Shown here: positions 24,330 to 35,421 of the stretch, in pieces
Layout of the letters: the number at the start of each line of letters is the position of its first letter
Position numbering within the stretch: the first letter of the stretch is position 1
Assembly: GCA_016710635.1 (NCBI GenBank)
Contig: JADJVL010000011.1
Span: forward strand, 115,559 to 179,558
DNA: 64,000 bases
Reading direction: 5' to 3'
From: Holophagaceae bacterium
Lineage (GTDB): Bacteria; Acidobacteriota; Holophagae; Holophagales; Holophagaceae
Program-made: the position numbers and the translations under genes
The notes under the pieces: generated by a model
What the model saw: only the letters and a program-made list of their open reading frames with translations
What the model was told of the DNA's origin: nothing
Database searches by the model: none

Positions 24330-25729
<1,400 letters not shown>

Positions 25730-25742
25730 GCCTCTGCGCGAC

Positions 25743-25782
25743 CGAAGGGCCCTGGCTTCCGCGCGGAGGTCAGGGCCCTTCG
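25743..25782 (+). terminator. terminator after ahcY
   Basis: Arms CGAAGGGCCCTG (25743-25754) and CAGGGCCCTTCG (25771-25782) pair perfectly across a 16-nt loop. Confidence 0.7.
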
Positions 25783-25804
25783 CCGTGCCACGGGGAAGCC
25801 GGTC

Positions 25805-25810
25805 TAGACT
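25805..25810 (+). promoter_or_regulatory. -10 box TAGACT, likely leaderless start of nnr
   Basis: TAGACT ends six bases before the ATG of nnr at 25817, so transcription would begin at or next to the start codon. No ribosome site is present, which fits a leaderless mRNA. Confidence 0.45.
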
Positions 25811-25816
25811 GTCCCC

Positions 25817-27308
25817 ATGATCCCCGTCCTCACCGCCGCCGAGATGCGCGCCCTGGAGCGCGTGGCCATCGATTCGGGGCGCGTGACCAGCCTGGAACTG
25901 CAGGAGCGGGCGGCCGCGGGGGCGGTGGCGTTGCTTCCCGCGGAGGTTCCCGTGGAACTCGTCGCCGGGCCCGGGAACAACGGCGGCGATGCCCTGGCGG
26001 TGGCGCGCCTGTTGAAGCAGCGCGGCCAGCACGTGCGGGTGTGGGCCCCTGGAGCCGGAGCCCAACTGGAAGGGGCGACGCCGGGCTGCAGGCTCCCGCT
26101 GGGGCCAGGGCGGGACCGTCAACTTCACGGAACGGCCCGGGGATCTGGCGGAACTGGCCGAGGCGCCCTGGTTCGTGGACAGGATGTTCCGGGCTGAGCG
26201 TGAACCGGCCCCTGGAAGGCGTGGCGGCGGCGTGGGTGGCGCTCTGGGAAGCGCGGTGGAAGGCCTGCGAGGTGCTCGCCCTGGACCAGCCCTCGGGCCT
26301 GCGCCCCGACGACCCAGGGGATGGCGCCGGCAGCTACGCCACGCGCACCGCCTGTTTCGGCTTCCGGAAGCTGTGCCACGGCCTCGATCCGGCGCGCGGG
26401 GCCTGCGGCCTCGTCTCGGTGATCGAGCTGGGCCTGCCCGCCCCGGATTCCTTCGCGCCGGAAAGCCCCGCCCATTGGATCGTCGAAGGGCCGGAACTGC
26501 CCCGCCACGACTGGAGCGCCAGCAAGCTCACCAAGGGCGGGTCACCATCCGCGCCGGCCGCCTGGGCATGTCCGGGGCGGCGGTACTGGCGGCCCTCAGG
26601 GCCCTCGCGGCCGGCGCGGGGCTGGTGACGGTGCTGCCGGACGAGGCCGTGCGCGCGGAGATCGCCGCCCAGATCCCGGAAGCGATGGTGCGCGCCTGGG
26701 ACGGCCGGGTGCCGGAGGACACGGACATCCTGCTGGTGGGCCCCGGCGGCGTGGACGAGATCCCCGAGTGGACGGGCCCCCTGGTGCTGGACGCGTCGGC
26801 CCTGAAGGCCGGCGAAGGCTGGCGCTGGATGGACCGCCCGCACACCGTCCTCACCCCCCACGCAGGCGAGTTCGCCCGACTCTTCGGCGCGCCGAAGCTC
26901 CGCACCACCTCGGACCGCCTGGACCGGCTGCGGGAGGTCTTCGAGCAAGGCACGGCCGGCACCCGGCCCGTGATCCTCCTCAAGGGGCACCAATCCATCA
27001 CCGCTACGGAATTCCCACCGGGCCTTCCCACCTTGTCCCGGGAGCACTGGACGGACCTGCGCCCGCGCTTCCTGATCAATGACACGGGGCACTGGGGCCT
27101 TGCCATCGGGGGCACCGGCGACTTCCTCTCCGGGATGGTCGCGGGCCTGTGGGCGCAAGGGCTGGCGCCGGACGCCGCGGCCTGGTCCGCGGCTTGGCTC
27201 CACGGGAGGTGCGCGGACCGGCTGGGCCCGGGACCGCTTCTCCCCCGGGACCTGGCGGAGGAGCTGCCAAGGCTGCTCCGGGATCTCTATGCGGGCAGGC
27301 CCGCATGA
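25817..27308 (+). pseudogene. nnr: bifunctional NAD(P)H-hydrate epimerase/dehydratase, frameshifted
   Basis: It repairs hydrated NAD(P)H. The N-terminal YjeF/NnrE part is recognisable (A-A-E-M-R-A-L-E, then V-A-G-P-G-N-N-G-G-D-A-L-A-V-A-R-L-L). The C-terminal NnrD part has L-G-M-S-G-A-A-V-L-A-A, L-T-P-H-A-G-E-F-A-R-L-F, L-L-K-G-H and the N-D-T-G-H/G-G-T-G-D-F-L-S-G-M catalytic Asp region. At least three shifts occur (about 26060-26105, 26190 and 26540). Total length is normal for the fused protein. It overlaps tsaE by four bases, so the operon reading is otherwise intact. Confidence 0.85.
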
Positions 27309-27746
27309 CCGAACGGTTCCTTGGGGATGACCTGGCCACGGAGGCCCTCGGCGCCGAGCTGGCGGCCCGGACGCCGCCCGGGGGCACCTGGCTGCTCCGG
27401 GGCGAGCTGGGGGCCGGCAAGACCACCTGGACCCGGGGCTTCCTCGCGGGCCTGGGGGGAGATCCCGACGCCGTGGCGTCGCCGACCTACGCGGTGCTGC
27501 ACCGCTACTCATCTCCGAAGGGCCGGGTCTTCCATCTCGACTCCTACCGCCTCGGGGAGCCGGCGCGTGGGCCTGGGCCTCGAAGAGCAGGTGCTGCCCC
27601 AGGACTCCTGGTGGTGGAATGGGCCGGCAGCGACGGTCCCATGGCCGACCGATGGGTGGCCCACCTCGAGCTGGAGGTGGAAGGCGAAGGCCGGCGAGCC
27701 CGGTGGACACTTCCTGACACTCCCCCACGGCATGATGAAGCCATGA
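27305..27746 (+). pseudogene. tsaE: tRNA threonylcarbamoyladenosine synthesis ATPase TsaE, frameshifted
   Basis: TsaE drives the t6A modification of ANN-decoding tRNAs with TsaB and TsaD. Seen: Walker A G-E-L-G-A-G-K-T-T, the A-S-P-T-Y-A-V motif, F-H-L-D-S-Y-R-L, and V-V-E-W. The frame changes near 27565, again near 27605, and near 27700. In the last frame the stop (27744-27746) overlaps the rmuC ATG in an ATGA, the usual coupling. About 146 residues in total, normal size. Essential in most bacteria, so the damage is probably in the sequence data. Confidence 0.82.
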
Positions 27747-28672
27747 ACCTTGCCCCCTCCTCTTCGCAGTCCTTGCCTTCCCCGCGGCCGCGGTCGCCGC
27801 CTGGGCGGCCCTGCGGCCGCGGCCCGCGGATCCCGCCCCCATGGAAGCCCTGCGGCAGGAAGTGGCCCGCCAGCGCCGGGACATCCAGGGCGACACCTCA
27901 ACGGCCCTGGCGCGCCTCTGCTGCAGGCCCTGCTGGACCTGGGGCAGGATCTCGCGAAGGCCAAGGCCGAACTGGGCATGGCCCAGAGCGAGGCCCTCGC
28001 GGCGCGCTTCACTGAACTCTCCGCCGCCATCCAGGAGGCCCTGCGCGCCGCCCGGCTGGAGCAGGGCGAGCAGCTGAAAGCGTGCAGGAGCAGGTGCAGA
28101 CCCGCCTCGAGGCGATCCAGAAAGCCAACGACGCCAAGCTGGAGGAGATGCGCCGCACCGTGGACGAAGCTCCACGAGACCCTGGAGAAGCGCCTGGGCG
28201 AAAGCTTCAACCTGGTCTCCCCAGCGCCTGGAGCAGGTGCAGAAGGGCCTGGGGAGATGCAGACCTCGCCGCGGATGTGGGCGGCCCCAAGCGCGCCCTC
28301 ACGAATGTGAAGACCCGGGGCGTCATGGGCGAGGCGCAATTGGCCATGCTCCTGGAACAGTACCTGGAGGCGGGCCAGTACGAGGCCAACGTGAAGGTGC
28401 GGCCCCGGTCCACCCTCACGGCCTTCCTCAACAGCCTGCAGATGGGCTTCCGGTCCCTGAAGATCTCGAAGAACACCTCGGAGATCGCCAAGACCCTGGG
28501 CGCGGTGAAGACCGAGTTCGGCAAGTTCGGGGAGGCCGTCGAGGCTGTGCAGAAGAAGCTGGACGAGGCCAGCTCCAAGCTCGGCGTCGTGGGTGACCGG
28601 AGCAAGCAGATGGCCCGCAAACTCTCCAAGGTGGAAGCCCTGGGCGAGACCGAGACTCGCAAAGGCCCTTAG
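27743..28672 (+). pseudogene. rmuC: DNA recombination protein RmuC homologue, frameshifted and internally deleted
   Basis: The start reads as an N-terminal membrane helix (A-L-L-F-A-V-L-A-F-P-A-A-A-V) if one C is restored near 27755. It is followed by coiled-coil heptads (M-E-A-L-R-Q-E-V, then Q-E-Q-V-Q-T-R-L-E-A-I-Q). The RmuC core begins N-V-K-T-R-G-V-M-G-E-A-Q-L-A-M-L-L-E-Q and ends L-N-S-L-Q-M-G-F-R and G-A-V-K-T-E-F-G-K-F-G. The usual stretch between V-R-P and the L-N-S-L-Q-M block (about 120 residues) is absent near 28400. At least five frame changes occur before 28260. Confidence 0.8.
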
Positions 28673-28765
28673 CTTCCAGGACGAAGAAAATTCTGAAAAA
28701 CCCCATGCGCCCATCGGGAAAGGGCCTAAAATAAAGGAACCGCAACGCCAGATCCGGAGTTCACG

Positions 28766-29255
28766 ATGTCGATAGAGGGAGCGACTGGGCCCAGCGACGT
28801 GATCGCCGTGGACAGCTACGTGCCATGCAGGAGGTCAGCCGGCCGCGCAGGAATTGCTCCGTAGTCGCGGGCCGCGCCTTCTCTGGATCCGCCGCATTCG
28901 ACACGGCATACCGTCCTGGGGGCTAAGACAACTCATTCACATCTTCCCGCCCAGGCCTGCGCCGAATCAAGCTCTGCTCATGGCTGGTTGGACGCCGGGT
29001 CATGAGCAGGACCCACATCTGCGCCTACGAAGGGTGCAACGCCAAGGCCACCACCGTGACCACGTCATCCCGGTCTGCCAGGCGGCCCGACCACCTGGCA
29101 AAACCTGGGGGCTCCCTGCCCGCCCTGCAACCAGGGGGCAAGGCGGCCGTACGCCGGAGCAGCCGGGCATGAAGCTGAAGAAGTCGCCGAAGGGGCCCCG
29201 GGCCCATCTCTTCGAGCGCTTCGAGGAGATCATCCGCGAGGCTTCCGCGGCCTGA
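28766..29255 (+). pseudogene. HNH endonuclease, frameshifted
   Basis: Across frames the C-terminal half reads C-A-Y-E-G-C, T-x-D-H-V-I-P-V-C-Q, G-P-T-T-W-Q-N, P-C-x-x-C-N-Q-G-K-G-G-R-T-P-E-Q and G-M-K-L-K-K-S-P-K. This is the widespread single-domain HNH family with the D-H-V-I-P core and a C-N-x-x-K-G-x-R-T-P tail. The first 70 residues are garbled, beginning Met-Ser-Ile-Glu. The start at 28766 has CGGAG upstream and a TAAAAT at 28727-28732 as a possible -10. Role unknown; probably general DNA metabolism or defence. Confidence 0.65.
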
Positions 29256-29276
29256 AGGATTCCCTGGCGCCGAGGC

Positions 29277-30570
29277 TCAGGGCTGGATGGCCCGGGCCTT
29301 GAGCCAGACTTCCTTCCATTCCTCCGCCGGGTCGCTGAGCCGCGTGATGCCGCCCCCGGCCCAGTAGGTGACGGCCTCCCCCGCGCAGTTGTGCGCGGTG
29401 CGGATGGGCATCGCCAGGTCGATGGTTCCCCGGGGCCGATCCACCCCAGGGCGCTGCAGAAGCTCCCGCGGAGCCGCTTCCGTCCGGGCCAGGTGGGCGC
29501 AGACCGCGTGCTTGGGAGCGCCGGTGACGCTGCCTCCGGGCAGGGTGGCCCGGAGGATCGCCGCGAGGCCCGTGCCCGGGGCGAGGCCGGCTTCCACGGC
29601 GCTCACCATGTGCTGGACGCTGCCGAAGGGGCGGACCGCCAGAGCCTCCACCACCTCCACCGAACCCGTGCGGCCACCCTGGCCCAGGTCGTTGCGAACC
29701 AGGTCGAGGATCATGACGTGCTCGGCCCTTTCTTTGGGGATCCGTCCGAACCGCGCGGCGGCCGCTTCGTCGGAGGCGCCATCGCCGAGGTGGGGGACGG
29801 TGCCCTTGATGGGCTCGCAGCGCAGGCGACCCGGAGTCCAGGGAAAGCGCCCGCTCCATGCTCAGGCAGAGCAGGGTTTCCCCCGCCCAGGTCCAGCCAG
29901 GCCCGAAGGACGGGCAGGCGGCGGAGGGCCGCGAGGGCGAAGGTGACGGCATCGCCGGCCAGCGCCCCGTCGAAGTAACGCAGAGGTTCGCGACATAGAA
30001 ACCACCGTCCCGGATGGTGCTCTGGATCAATTCCACCTCGGCGCGATGGCGGGCCTCGCCCCCGCGGCGCCAGGGCCCAAGGCGGCCCGGCCAAGGGCGC
30101 AGGCCATTCGGGCCGGGCTTCCCAGGGTTCCGGAACCGCCGGGGCAACCCAGGACCAGATTTCCGCCCCCTGTCCGCTTACGGCGAGAAGTTCCGGCGCG
30201 GTCCGCCAGAACAGGCCTAGCGCCCCTTCCCGAGGTGGCTGGTGGGGCAGGCCGCCTTCGTGGCAGGCCAGTTCGAAACTGAGGCGCCCAGCAGGGCGCG
30301 TCCGACGCCGAGGCCACACCGCTCCAGGATTTCGAAAGGGGATCCTCGGCCTCCATTCCGGCAAAGGTCGTCCGCCAGCGGTTCCCCGGTCCAGCGTGAG
30401 GCCAGAACTCGCCTCCAGGCGGCGCCAGGAGATCCAGCCCCAGCCTCCGGCCATGCCGGCATGGAGCCACGCCGCGCCGGCCCGCAGCGGGGCCGGGGGC
30501 GCAGGCCGGCCACGCCCTGGGCAGCTGGAACTCGGCCCGGTGGTCCGGGAGGAGGCGCAGGGCAGGGCAT
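29277..30570 (-). pseudogene. pabB: aminodeoxychorismate synthase component I, frameshifted
   Basis: The last 145 residues are intact and diagnostic of chorismate-binding enzymes: D-L-V-R-N-D-L-G, H-M-V-S-A-V, G-G-S-V-T-G-A-P-K, I-R-T-A and G-G-G-I-T. Upstream pieces in other frames give the P-I-K-G-T-V motif and S-D-E-A-A-A-A-R-F. The PIKGT Lys/Thr and no isomerising lyase domain fit PabB, which makes 4-amino-4-deoxychorismate for folate, better than TrpE. The start near 30570 is uncertain. At least four frame changes. Divergent from pepA. Confidence 0.78.
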
Positions 30571-30726
30571 CTCCTGATCCTAGTGCAGACCGCGGAACAC
30601 GGGATTTGGGTCGAAGGGCACTCTCTCTTCTAGAATTCAAGAGGTTTCAGGTGGATAACACGCCAAAACCGTATTTACCATTCCTGCCATCACCAGTAGC
30701 CTCAAGGGTCGGAGGACTCAGCAACC

Positions 30727-32178
30727 GTGGAAATCGGCTCATCGACGGGCAAGGACTTCAGCGGCGACGCCCTCATCGTGCCCGTATTCTCGGGCCGCGA
30801 GCGGCACCGGCTGCCCCTGGCCATCAGCAGGTGGCGCGGCAGGCCACGGACGAGGGCGACTTCAAGGCCGACTTCCTGGAAGTGGTGCCCCTCCATCATC
30901 CCAACGGCGTGAGGACGCGCGCTGGGTGGTGCTGGTGGGCATGGGCAAAGAGGAGCAGTCAGCCTCAACAAAGTGCGCAAGGCCGTAGGCGCGGCGGCGC
31001 GGCACCGCCTGAAGTAAGAATTTGGAAGAAGATCGGTGGTGGCGCCCTCTCTCTCGAACCTTCCATGACAGTGCAGGCCGCCGCCGTCCTCGAAGGCGCG
31101 CTGCTCGCTGACTACGATCTCGTGGCCTTCAGGGGCTCGAAGCCCGAAGCCAAGCACTTCGCCTCCATCGAGGTCTTCAGCAACGGCGAGGACACCCCGC
31201 AAGGCCCGCCGCCGCCAGGTCCAGATCAAGCCAGCATCGCGGCCTGCCACCGGGTCCGCGACCTCGCGAACAGCCCCGCCGGCGACCTGTTACCGGAGAA
31301 CTTCGCCGAGCCGCCCAGAAGCTGGCCAAGCGGCACAAGCTCCACATCGAGGTGCTGGACGTCCCCGCCCTCGAAGGGCAATTTCGGCTGCGTGCTCGGC
31401 GTGGGGGAAGGGCTCGGCCCGGCCGCCCGGGTCGAAGCTCGTTCACCCCCAAGGAGAAGGCGAAACGGCACATCGTCCTCGTCGGCAAGGGCGTCTGTTT
31501 CGATTCCGGGTATTCCATCAGGGACGCCGCCGGCATGGGACCATGAAGGACGACATGACCGGCGCGGCTATCGTCCTGGCGACCTGGTGGCCTGCGCCCA
31601 GCTCGAGGCCCCCCGGGTGAAGGTCACGGCCTCCGGGCCTGGTCAGAACATGATCTCGGGCGAGGCCTCAAGATGCCCGGCGACTGCTCCGCAGCCGCAG
31701 CCGCAAGACCGTGGAGGTCCTGAACACCGACGCCGAAGGGCCGCCTCGTCCTGGCGGACCTGCTGCACTGGGCCTGCGAGATGGAAGCCAGACCACATCG
31801 TCGATCTGGCCACCCTCACCGGCGCGGCACTGATCGCCATGGGCGACGGGGTGAACGCGGTGATGGGCACGGACCAGAAGCTGGTGGAACGCCTACTTGA
31901 CGCCGGCAACGCCACCGGCGAGCATCTGGCAGCCCTGCCCCTGGTGGAGGGAGTACCGGGACCAGCTCCGCAGCCCCCTGGCGGATCTGAAGAACATCAC
32001 CGGCATCCGCTGGGGCGGCACCATCACCGCGGGCCTCTTCCTGAGCGAGTTCGTGGAGCACCCTTCCTGGGCCCACATCGACTTGAGCGGCGCCTGGTCG
32101 AGCAAGGAGCGGGACTACCGCCCCTATGGACCGAGCGGCGAGGGCCCAAGGTTTCTGCTCGACTGGCTGATGAGCTAG
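30727..32178 (+). pseudogene. pepA: leucyl aminopeptidase (M17), frameshifted
   Basis: A zinc/manganese aminopeptidase. Total length corresponds to about 484 residues, normal for M17. In order across frames: an N-terminal macro-like domain with V-V-L-V-G-M-G-K-E-E, then D-L-A-N-S-P-A-G-D-L-L-P, G-K-G-V-C-F-D-S-G, M-K-D-D-M-T-G-A-A, N-T-D-A-E-G-R-L-V-L-A-D-L-L, D-L-A-T-L-T-G-A-A and W-A-H-I-D-L-S-G. Seven or more shifts. The GTG at 30727 with GGAGG at 30712 is the best start; TAGAAT at 30631-30636 may be its -10. Confidence 0.85.
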
Positions 32179-32337
32179 GGGCGAGGTCCGAAAGCTCCTG
32201 GGCGGTGCCGGGCCGCGCCCTGCACGAGAGGCTCCGGAACAGACCCATGGGGTCCTAATCCGGCTTCGCGAAGCGGCGTAACTCAGGGCCACCCCTGGAT
32301 CCAGGCGCATTTCCCAGGAAACGGGGCCTTTGTCCCC

Positions 32338-32367
32338 TTGACGACCGACCCCAGATGGGGATGTTAT
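32338..32367 (+). promoter_or_regulatory. sigma-70-type promoter of the HU/IHF gene
   Basis: TTGACG (32338-32343), 18-bp spacer, TGTTAT (32362-32367). Transcription would start near 32374. The ATG at 32366 would lie inside the -10, which supports 32411 as the true start. Confidence 0.55.
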
Positions 32368-32410
32368 GGGAACCGCCATTCCCCGCCCGCACCCCAACCC
32401 CGAGGTCCCC

Positions 32411-32716
32411 ATGGACACGATGGACACCCTCACCAAGGCCGACCTCAGTAAGCAGCTCATGGACAAGCTCGAACTGGGCAAGAAGGAGGCGGACCTCCTG
32501 GTGAACACCTTCCTCGAATCCATCGTCGCCTCCCTCCGGAACGGCGAGGGCGTCGAGCTCAGGGGTTTCGGCTCCTTCCGGCTCCGCGACCGCCGGGCCC
32601 GGGTAGGCCGCAATCCGAGGAGCGGCCAGAGCATCAAGGTCCCGCCCAAGCGGGTCGTATACTTCAAGCTCGGCAAGGAACTCCGGAACAAGCTCATTGA
32701 TGAGGATGAGGGCTGA
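32411..32716 (+). CDS. HU/IHF-family DNA-binding protein
   Basis: 101 residues. The HU fold is plain: N-terminal helix pair (T-K-A-D-L-S-K-Q-L, L-V-N-T-F-L-E-S-I), then G-E-G-V-E-L-R-G-F-G-S-F and the beta-arm R-x-x-R-V-G-R-N-P-R-S-G-Q. The N-P-R-S-G with Pro at the arm tip is the DNA-intercalating motif. It bends DNA as a nucleoid protein dimer. The L-R-G-F-G-S-F line is closer to IHF-beta, but no partner is seen, so HU versus IHF is left open. Confidence 0.92.
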   Translation: MDTMDTLTKADLSKQLMDKLELGKKEADLLVNTFLESIVASLRNGEGVELRGFGSFRLRDRRARVGRNPRSGQSIKVPPKRVVYFKLGKELRNKLIDEDEG

Positions 32717-32806
32717 AACCGGTTCCTGGATGGCACCATCCATGCAGTGATCAATCCTGCTTGCTCAATCCAGCATTGCTGAATGATGACCCTTGAAAGG
32801 AGTCCC

Positions 32807-33526
32807 ATGAACATCCGAAACCTGTTCTTCGCCGCCCTGGCCTTCGTGACCCTGGCCGCGCCGGTCCATGCGCAGGTCGAGAAATCCAAGCGACCCCGCG
32901 TGGCCGTCCTGGAGTTCCCCGTCGCCAAGAACGCCTACGAGGGCTGGACCTGGTACGGCGGCGCCACCGGCCAGTCCGAGAGCCGCACCGCCAGCGTGAT
33001 CCAGGACCTCTTCGTCACCGAGCTCAGCGAGGCCGGCGCGGGCAAGATCCGCCTCATCGACCGCGAGGCCCTCGAAAAGATCCGCGCCGAGATCAATTTC
33101 GGCCAGAGCGGCGAGGTCGATCCGGCCTCCGCCGTGCGGGTCGGCAAGCTCCTCGGCGTGAAGTACATGATCACCGGCAAGATCACCCGCTTCGCGTTCA
33201 AGAAGGGCGGCTTCTCCACGGGCTGGCTCACGGGCCTCGGCGTGGCGAAGGTCACCGGCAACAGCGCCCTCGGCGCCGTGGCGGGCGACGTGAAGGTGGG
33301 CAAGGCCGAGTTCTCCGGCCGCCTCGACGCCCGCGTCATCGACGTGGAGACCGGCGAGATCATCGGCGCCGTCGGCGACGATTCGAAGGTGAGCAACGTG
33401 GGGGTCAAGGTGGCCGGCACCGGCGGCGAGATCCAGTACGACCAGACCATGGTCAGTCAGGTCTTCGAGCCCATCGTGAAGAAGATGGCGCCCAAGATGG
33501 TCGAAAAGATCATGCTGGACCAGTAG
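32807..33526 (+). CDS. CsgG/curli-assembly family protein
   Basis: 239 residues with a signal peptide (residues 1-25, A-H-A-Q cleavage) and an AAAGGAG ribosome site. The mature part has R-V-A-V-L-E-F, T-E-L-S, I-D-R-E-A-L-E-K-I, G-K-L-L-G-V-K-Y-M-I-T-G and A-R-V-I-D-V-E-T-G-E-I, the CsgG-type pattern. No lipobox Cys is present, unlike true CsgG pores, so it is a periplasmic relative. No curlin genes are nearby; role unknown. Confidence 0.85.
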   Translation: MNIRNLFFAALAFVTLAAPVHAQVEKSKRPRVAVLEFPVAKNAYEGWTWYGGATGQSESRTASVIQDLFVTELSEAGAGKIRLIDREALEKIRAEINFGQSGEVDPASAVRVGKLLGVKYMITGKITRFAFKKGGFSTGWLTGLGVAKVTGNSALGAVAGDVKVGKAEFSGRLDARVIDVETGEIIGAVGDDSKVSNVGVKVAGTGGEIQYDQTMVSQVFEPIVKKMAPKMVEKIMLDQ

Positions 33527-33546
33527 TCCTCACCGCTCCTCATGGA

Positions 33547-33568
33547 AAGGGCCTCTTCGGAGGCCCTT
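33547..33568 (+). terminator. terminator with TTCG tetraloop
   Basis: AAGGGCCTC (33547-33555), loop TTCG, GAGGCCCTT (33560-33568). It overlaps the stop codon of the convergent hydrolase gene by two bases. Confidence 0.78.
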
Positions 33569-34541
33569 ATCCTTTGAGCGCCTGGACTTGCTTCCCCTCC
33601 AGCGCCTCGCCGGTGAAGCGCCGGATCTCCTCCGCATATCTGGGTCCCAGCACTTCCGAGCAGTGGAGGTGCCAGGTCGGCACCTCCACGGTCCGGATCC
33701 GGGCGAAGCGCGCCGCCAGGAGCCGCTGGGTGGGCAGGGGCGCCAGGCGGTCCTGTGTCGCCATGAAACAAAGGGAGGGAGTCTGCAACGAAGGGCGGAG
33801 CTGCGCCTGCAGGTCCGTGGCCTCCGGGTCATAGGCGCCCTTCCGGCCTGCCCATGCGGACGCGAGGCCGCCGATGGCCGGGGCGAGCACGTGCCAGGCC
33901 CGGTCCCGGGGGCCCCGGACGAGCCGCTCGGCGAAATCCCTCGAACTTGCGGGAGCGCCTTCCCAGATCAGGCCGCCGAGGGGACCGCCCCCTTCCGCTT
34001 CAAGTCTTGAGGCCGCCAGCAGGCCCACGGAAGCGCCCAGGCTGCGGCCCATGAGCAGGATCCGGTCCCGCCGCCATCCCAGCCCTTCCAGGTGGCGCAC
34101 GACGGCCACGACTTCCCGGTGTTCCAGGGCGCCGAAGGTCACCGGCGGCACCGTCAGACCGGCGCGGATGGCATCGTCCCGCCGGCGGTAGGTGAAAATG
34201 GCGGCGTCAAGGTCGGGGAACCACTTCAGCGCGGGGCTCGTGCCCCAGCGATCATCCCCGAAGCCATGCAGCAGCAGCACGATGCCCCGGGACGGCCGCG
34301 CGCGTCGGAGGGTCCAGACCTGCAGGTCGCCCACCGGCTCCGAGTGCCAGGCGCCACCGGGATCCCCGTCGCCACCCCTGGCGAGGCTCGCGTAGGTCCC
34401 GTCCACCCGGGCGAGGGGCTGGGGCCGGTAGAAGGGCGGATCCACCAGTTCCCGTGCCACGGCCCAGCTCTTCCAGGCGATGAAGGCGCCGGTCCCCAGG
34501 AGCGCCGTCGCCCCGGCAGCGGCCAGGCCTCGGAGCCTCAC
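33567..34541 (-). CDS. alpha/beta-hydrolase, membrane-anchored
   Basis: 324 residues. An N-terminal hydrophobic helix (G-L-A-A-A-G-A-T-A-L-L-G-T-G-A-F) anchors it. The hydrolase core has L-L-L-H-G-F-G-D-D and the nucleophile elbow G-R-S-L-G-A-S-V-G; the Asp lies in A-T-Q-D-R-L-A and the His in W-H-L-H-C. GTG 34541 is the start: it overlaps the ferredoxin stop in GTGA, which also rules out longer reading. Substrate unknown. Confidence 0.83.
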   Translation of the reverse strand: MRLRGLAAAGATALLGTGAFIAWKSWAVARELVDPPFYRPQPLARVDGTYASLARGGDGDPGGAWHSEPVGDLQVWTLRRARPSRGIVLLLHGFGDDRWGTSPALKWFPDLDAAIFTYRRRDDAIRAGLTVPPVTFGALEHREVVAVVRHLEGLGWRRDRILLMGRSLGASVGLLAASRLEAEGGGPLGGLIWEGAPASSRDFAERLVRGPRDRAWHVLAPAIGGLASAWAGRKGAYDPEATDLQAQLRPSLQTPSLCFMATQDRLAPLPTQRLLAARFARIRTVEVPTWHLHCSEVLGPRYAEEIRRFTGEALEGKQVQALKG

Positions 34542-34831
34542 CAGTAGCCCACGCTGATGACGACGGGGCCATGGACCTCCACCAGCCGGCACTGGCAGGA
34601 CAGGCGCACGCCCTCACCGGCGCCGTTGCGCCGAAGCACGAGGCTTTCGTGGGCTCCCATGGGCGTGAGGGCGCCCCAGCCCTCCAGCACGGCGACCATG
34701 CAGCGCCCGCAGGCGCCCCGCCCGCTGCAGCTGCTGGCCACGGGCAGGCCCGCCTCCAGGCATTGGCGCATGAGGGTTCCGTGGCCGGAAAGGGCGCGGT
34801 CCCTGGCGCGGGTCCGGGCCAGAACGGGCAC
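34538..34831 (-). CDS. 2Fe-2S ferredoxin-like protein
   Basis: 97 residues from a GTG start. Four cluster cysteines are seen: Cys35, Cys41, Cys44 in S-S-C-S-G-R-G-A-C-G-R-C, and Cys79 or 81 in L-S-C-Q-C-R-L. The C-x5-C-x2-C spacing fits adrenodoxin-type or DUF4445-type 2Fe-2S domains. It is translationally coupled to the downstream hydrolase and starts two bases after the lipoprotein gene. Electron partner unknown. Confidence 0.85.
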   Translation of the reverse strand: MPVLARTRARDRALSGHGTLMRQCLEAGLPVASSCSGRGACGRCMVAVLEGWGALTPMGAHESLVLRRNGAGEGVRLSCQCRLVEVHGPVVISVGYW

Positions 34832-34832
34832 G

Positions 34833-35252
34833 CTACTTTTCCAGGGAGGCCTGGACGCCGGGGATCCCTTCCGCGGCGGGCGCGGCTTCGCCCTTCCCGT
34901 AGAGGACGGCGTCGAAATTCGTGCTGAAGGTGACCAGATAGAGGCCGCCGCCGGGGCGGACTTCGAATTCCCCCTGGTCCGGGCCGAAGGCTTCCTTGGA
35001 GCCCATCAGGAAGTACTTGTGCCGTCCCGGCGCCAGGCCCTTCACCACGAGGTGCTGGCCGGCCTTGATCTTCTGGGAGACGGGGACGCGCACGCCGTCG
35101 AGGGTCAGTTCCACCGGCCCCTTCACCTTCCGGGTGAAGCGGAACATGACCACGCCGGGGGGCACGTTCCGGGTCGGAAGGGTGGGCGTCCGCATGCCGC
35201 ATCCGGCCAGCACGCCAACCGCCAGGATCGCCCCGCATTGCACTGCCTTCAT
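34833..35252 (-). CDS. putative lipoprotein
   Basis: 139 residues. The signal peptide ends in the lipobox L-A-G-C (Cys about residue 18); Met-Lys-Ala-Val at 35252 was chosen for that reason. The mature part looks like a small beta domain (V-V-M-F-R-F-T-R-K-V-K-G-P-V-E-L-T-L-D-G). No family recognised. It heads a three-gene run with the ferredoxin and hydrolase. Confidence 0.75.
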   Translation of the reverse strand: MKAVQCGAILAVGVLAGCGMRTPTLPTRNVPPGVVMFRFTRKVKGPVELTLDGVRVPVSQKIKAGQHLVVKGLAPGRHKYFLMGSKEAFGPDQGEFEVRPGGGLYLVTFSTNFDAVLYGKGEAAPAAEGIPGVQASLEK

Positions 35253-35421
35253 GCCGCCTCCGAATCCTTCATGGTAGCCCCGGCGCGCCCGATGGGCCAT
35301 CCACGGAACGCGGACCGGCCCTTCCTGGGGCGACGGGCCCGGCCGGGGACCCTGCGGTCGGGATTGCGCGTTCAGGTTTCCGGGATTCCCATCTATCCTG
35401 ATCCTTTGCCCCGGAGATCCC

